From the NCBI GenBank assembly GCA_049509915.1, contig JBEKZL010000353.1, forward strand, positions 1 through 6,424: DNA of 6,424 bases, read 5' to 3'. The translations under genes were made by a program, and so were the position numbers. The notes beneath the pieces were generated by a model. That model made no database searches. It had not been told where the DNA came from and worked only from the letters and a program-made list of their open reading frames with translations. The stretch's first letter is position 1; each line of letters starts with the position of its first letter. Below, one piece after another: positions 5,645 to 6,424 of the stretch. The DNA comes from JBEKYD01 sp049509915. GTDB lineage: Bacteria; Acidobacteriota; Terriglobia; Bryobacterales; Bryobacteraceae.

Positions 5645-5783
5645 CCGGCCGGGCACCACCGCACGGGGCCGCGGGTTCGCGGCACGGACGAACCAACGCG
5701 CCGACGCCGGAGTTCGCCGCGCGCGCGGTGGGACGAGCGCCGCGTCGACGCCGCAGACACGCGACGTGACAGTTCATCCGTCC

Positions 5784-5789
5784 GATAAT
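5784..5789 (+). promoter_or_regulatory. Possible -10 element for the 84-residue gene
   Basis: GATAAT matches five of six bases of the -10 consensus and stands out in a very GC-rich region. Its right edge is six bases before GTG 5796, which would give a leaderless transcript. No good -35 is found 16-18 bases upstream, so the call is weak. Confidence 0.25.
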
Positions 5790-5795
5790 AGGCTG

Positions 5796-6050
5796 GTGCC
5801 CCTAACCGTATTCGACTGCAAAGGCATTCCGGCTACCAGGCGGGAGGGCATCGAAGCGGCGGTAACCGCCGGCGGGAAGCACGTAGCCGGCCCGCACGAG
5901 GCGTGGATTGCGGCCGATCCCGCCCGTGACGACGTGCGCGTGATCATCACCGGGCCACTTGGCTTCGAACGCCGCGTCGCATTCGCGATGAACGAGGAAC
6001 CCTCCGAAATCAGTCGCCGCGTGCGTGAAACGATTGAGGCAGAAGCGTAA
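5796..6050 (+). CDS. Small conserved-looking hypothetical protein, 84 residues
   Basis: I do not recognise the family with certainty. The translation begins PLTVFDCKGIPATRREGIEA and continues with GKHVAGPHEAWIAADP, then RVIITGPLGFERRVAF and a terminal charged helix (ISRRVRETIEAEA). It is a balanced mix of strands and helices without signal peptide, membrane segment or cysteine motif, suggesting a small soluble alpha/beta protein. The composition is far more protein-like than the antisense or upstream frames, which is the main support for it being real. GTG 5796 is chosen because it sits just before the first strand; GTG 5766 would add ten residues (VTVHPSDNRL). No Shine-Dalgarno precedes either. 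GATAAT at 5784-5789 would place a transcription start almost exactly at 5796, so a leaderless message is possible. It is flanked by a decayed gene on the left and an insertion sequence on the right. Confidence 0.6.
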   Translation: MPLTVFDCKGIPATRREGIEAAVTAGGKHVAGPHEAWIAADPARDDVRVIITGPLGFERRVAFAMNEEPSEISRRVRETIEAEA

Positions 6051-6231
6051 GGGCCGGTTTGACGTGCCCGCCAGGGTCCTGGGCGAGCGCGGCAGGAGTT
6101 GACCATGTGCCGCCGAGTTCCGGGCGGAAGCGGCTCAGTGCGATGCTTCCCGTGGGCGGGGGATCTCCCACAACGCGACTTAACCCGCTTGGTTCATGGC
6201 GAGTGTGGCGGACGAGATTGATAACCGCGGA

Positions 6232-6291
6232 TTATTCCTTGAGCAACGCCTCTGCCACATCTTCTGCAGCGGCAAGCTCTCTATGTTGGAC
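6232..6291 (-). pseudogene. Possible C-terminal remnant of a gene cut by the insertion sequence
   Basis: Next to the insertion-sequence end, a minus-strand frame reads HRELAAAEDVAEALLKE and stops at a TAA (6234 to 6232). The sequence looks like an acidic amphipathic C-terminal helix of a normal protein. Going upstream, it runs directly into the insertion sequence. This fits a gene whose body lay to the right and was separated by the insertion, but about twenty codons are too few to prove coding. No family is assigned. Confidence 0.22.
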
Positions 6292-6424
6292 GGTGTAAGA
6301 TGTTTTGTGTAAACGTTCTCCGCAATGCTAAAAGGAGAACGTACGGAAGACATCAAACCCGATCTCGTAGACGAGCTACTGAAGGGGTACGAGAAACCGG
6401 AAGACATCATTGGCGAAAACGGGC
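6292..6424 (+). mobile_element. IS256-family insertion sequence, left end
   Basis: The element enters at about 6292 and continues beyond the window. The supporting signals are the transposase start at 6325 and, just before it, GGTGTAAGATG followed by TTTTGTGTAAA (6302-6312). The TTGTGTAAA pattern is typical of IS256-family terminal inverted repeats. The exact outer boundary is uncertain by a few bases because the right end and target duplication lie outside the window. The preceding bases TGTTGGAC would be the candidate 8-bp target duplication. The lower GC content from about 6280 onward fits a recent arrival. Confidence 0.7.
6325..6424 (+). CDS. IS256-family transposase, N-terminal 33 codons (runs off the window)
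   Basis: The first 33 residues of a DDE-type transposase are present. DELLKGYEKPEDIIGENG matches the well-known opening of IS256-family transposases (pattern: DELL-x-GY-x-x-PED-x-x-GENG-L-x-x-x-L). The catalytic Asp/Asp/Glu residues would lie beyond the window. ATG 6325 is the natural start, 13 bases after the inverted-repeat motif, as expected when the transposase gene begins just inside the left end. No Shine-Dalgarno is visible, common for insertion sequences with weak expression. Whether the element is intact cannot be judged here. Confidence 0.85.
   Translation, partial: MLKGERTEDIKPDLVDELLKGYEKPEDIIGENG

Noticed and set aside
6130..6180. Hairpin GTGGG/CCCAC near 6152-6171 as a terminator for the 84-residue gene
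   Set aside because: It has only five base pairs, a 10-base loop, no U-tract, and lies about 100 bases beyond the stop codon.
6180..6410. Minus-strand open frame across the insertion-sequence end
   Set aside because: It reads through the IS end and antisense to the transposase start; the Ser-rich translation has no family match.
1..6424. CRISPR array, tRNA, rRNA, riboswitch, defence system or phage module
   Set aside because: No regularly spaced repeats, cloverleaf, conserved riboswitch core, or defence or phage protein motif was seen on either strand.

Overview
The window is about 62% GC and looks like an accessory or metabolic stretch of a soil bacterium, most likely an acidobacterium of the Solibacter/Bryobacter type. 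This taxonomic guess rests on remembered family resemblance (the PIG-L subclass, the Gfo/Idh/MocA subclass and the zinc-ribbon hypothetical family) and on base composition. No rRNA, tRNA or other marker gene is present to confirm it.

Layout, left to right. (1) At 1-56 is the start of a KTSC-domain protein gene on the minus strand, with a perfect Shine-Dalgarno sequence buried in a strong hairpin. (2) At 406-2103, minus strand, is a complete IlvD/Edd-family dehydratase of the sugar-acid (arabinonate/xylonate) type. It is bracketed by two diverged copies of a short dispersed repeat (237-282 and 2318-2370). (3) At 2104-2610 is a gene-poor gap with structured repeat sequence. (4) At 2611-3363, minus strand, is a PIG-L/LmbE-like zinc deacetylase. 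It is divergent, with only 31 bp between start codons, from (5) a plus-strand two-gene operon: a Gfo/Idh/MocA oxidoreductase (3395-4366), overlapped by a TIM-barrel sugar isomerase/epimerase (4354-5172). (6) At 5268 to about 5644, minus strand, is a frameshifted remnant of a zinc-ribbon hypothetical protein. (7) At 5796-6050, plus strand, is a small unnamed protein. (8) At about 6292 to the window end is the left end of an IS256-family insertion sequence with the first 33 codons of its transposase. A short minus-strand reading frame abuts it and may be the tail of a gene the element cut.

Functionally, the core reads as cytoplasmic carbohydrate catabolism. The deacetylase could remove an acetyl group from an amino sugar or glycoside. 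The NAD(P)-dependent oxidoreductase and the metal-dependent isomerase/epimerase form a translationally coupled pair of the kind used for keto-sugar or keto-glycoside chemistry. The dehydratase would convert an aldonic acid to its 2-keto-3-deoxy derivative. The shared pathway is inferred from gene order; no substrate can be read from the sequence. No CRISPR array, RNA gene, phage module or defence system was seen. I found no clearly novel multi-gene system. The most unusual items are the hairpin over the KTSC ribosome binding site, the repeats flanking the dehydratase gene, and the compact divergent promoter region.
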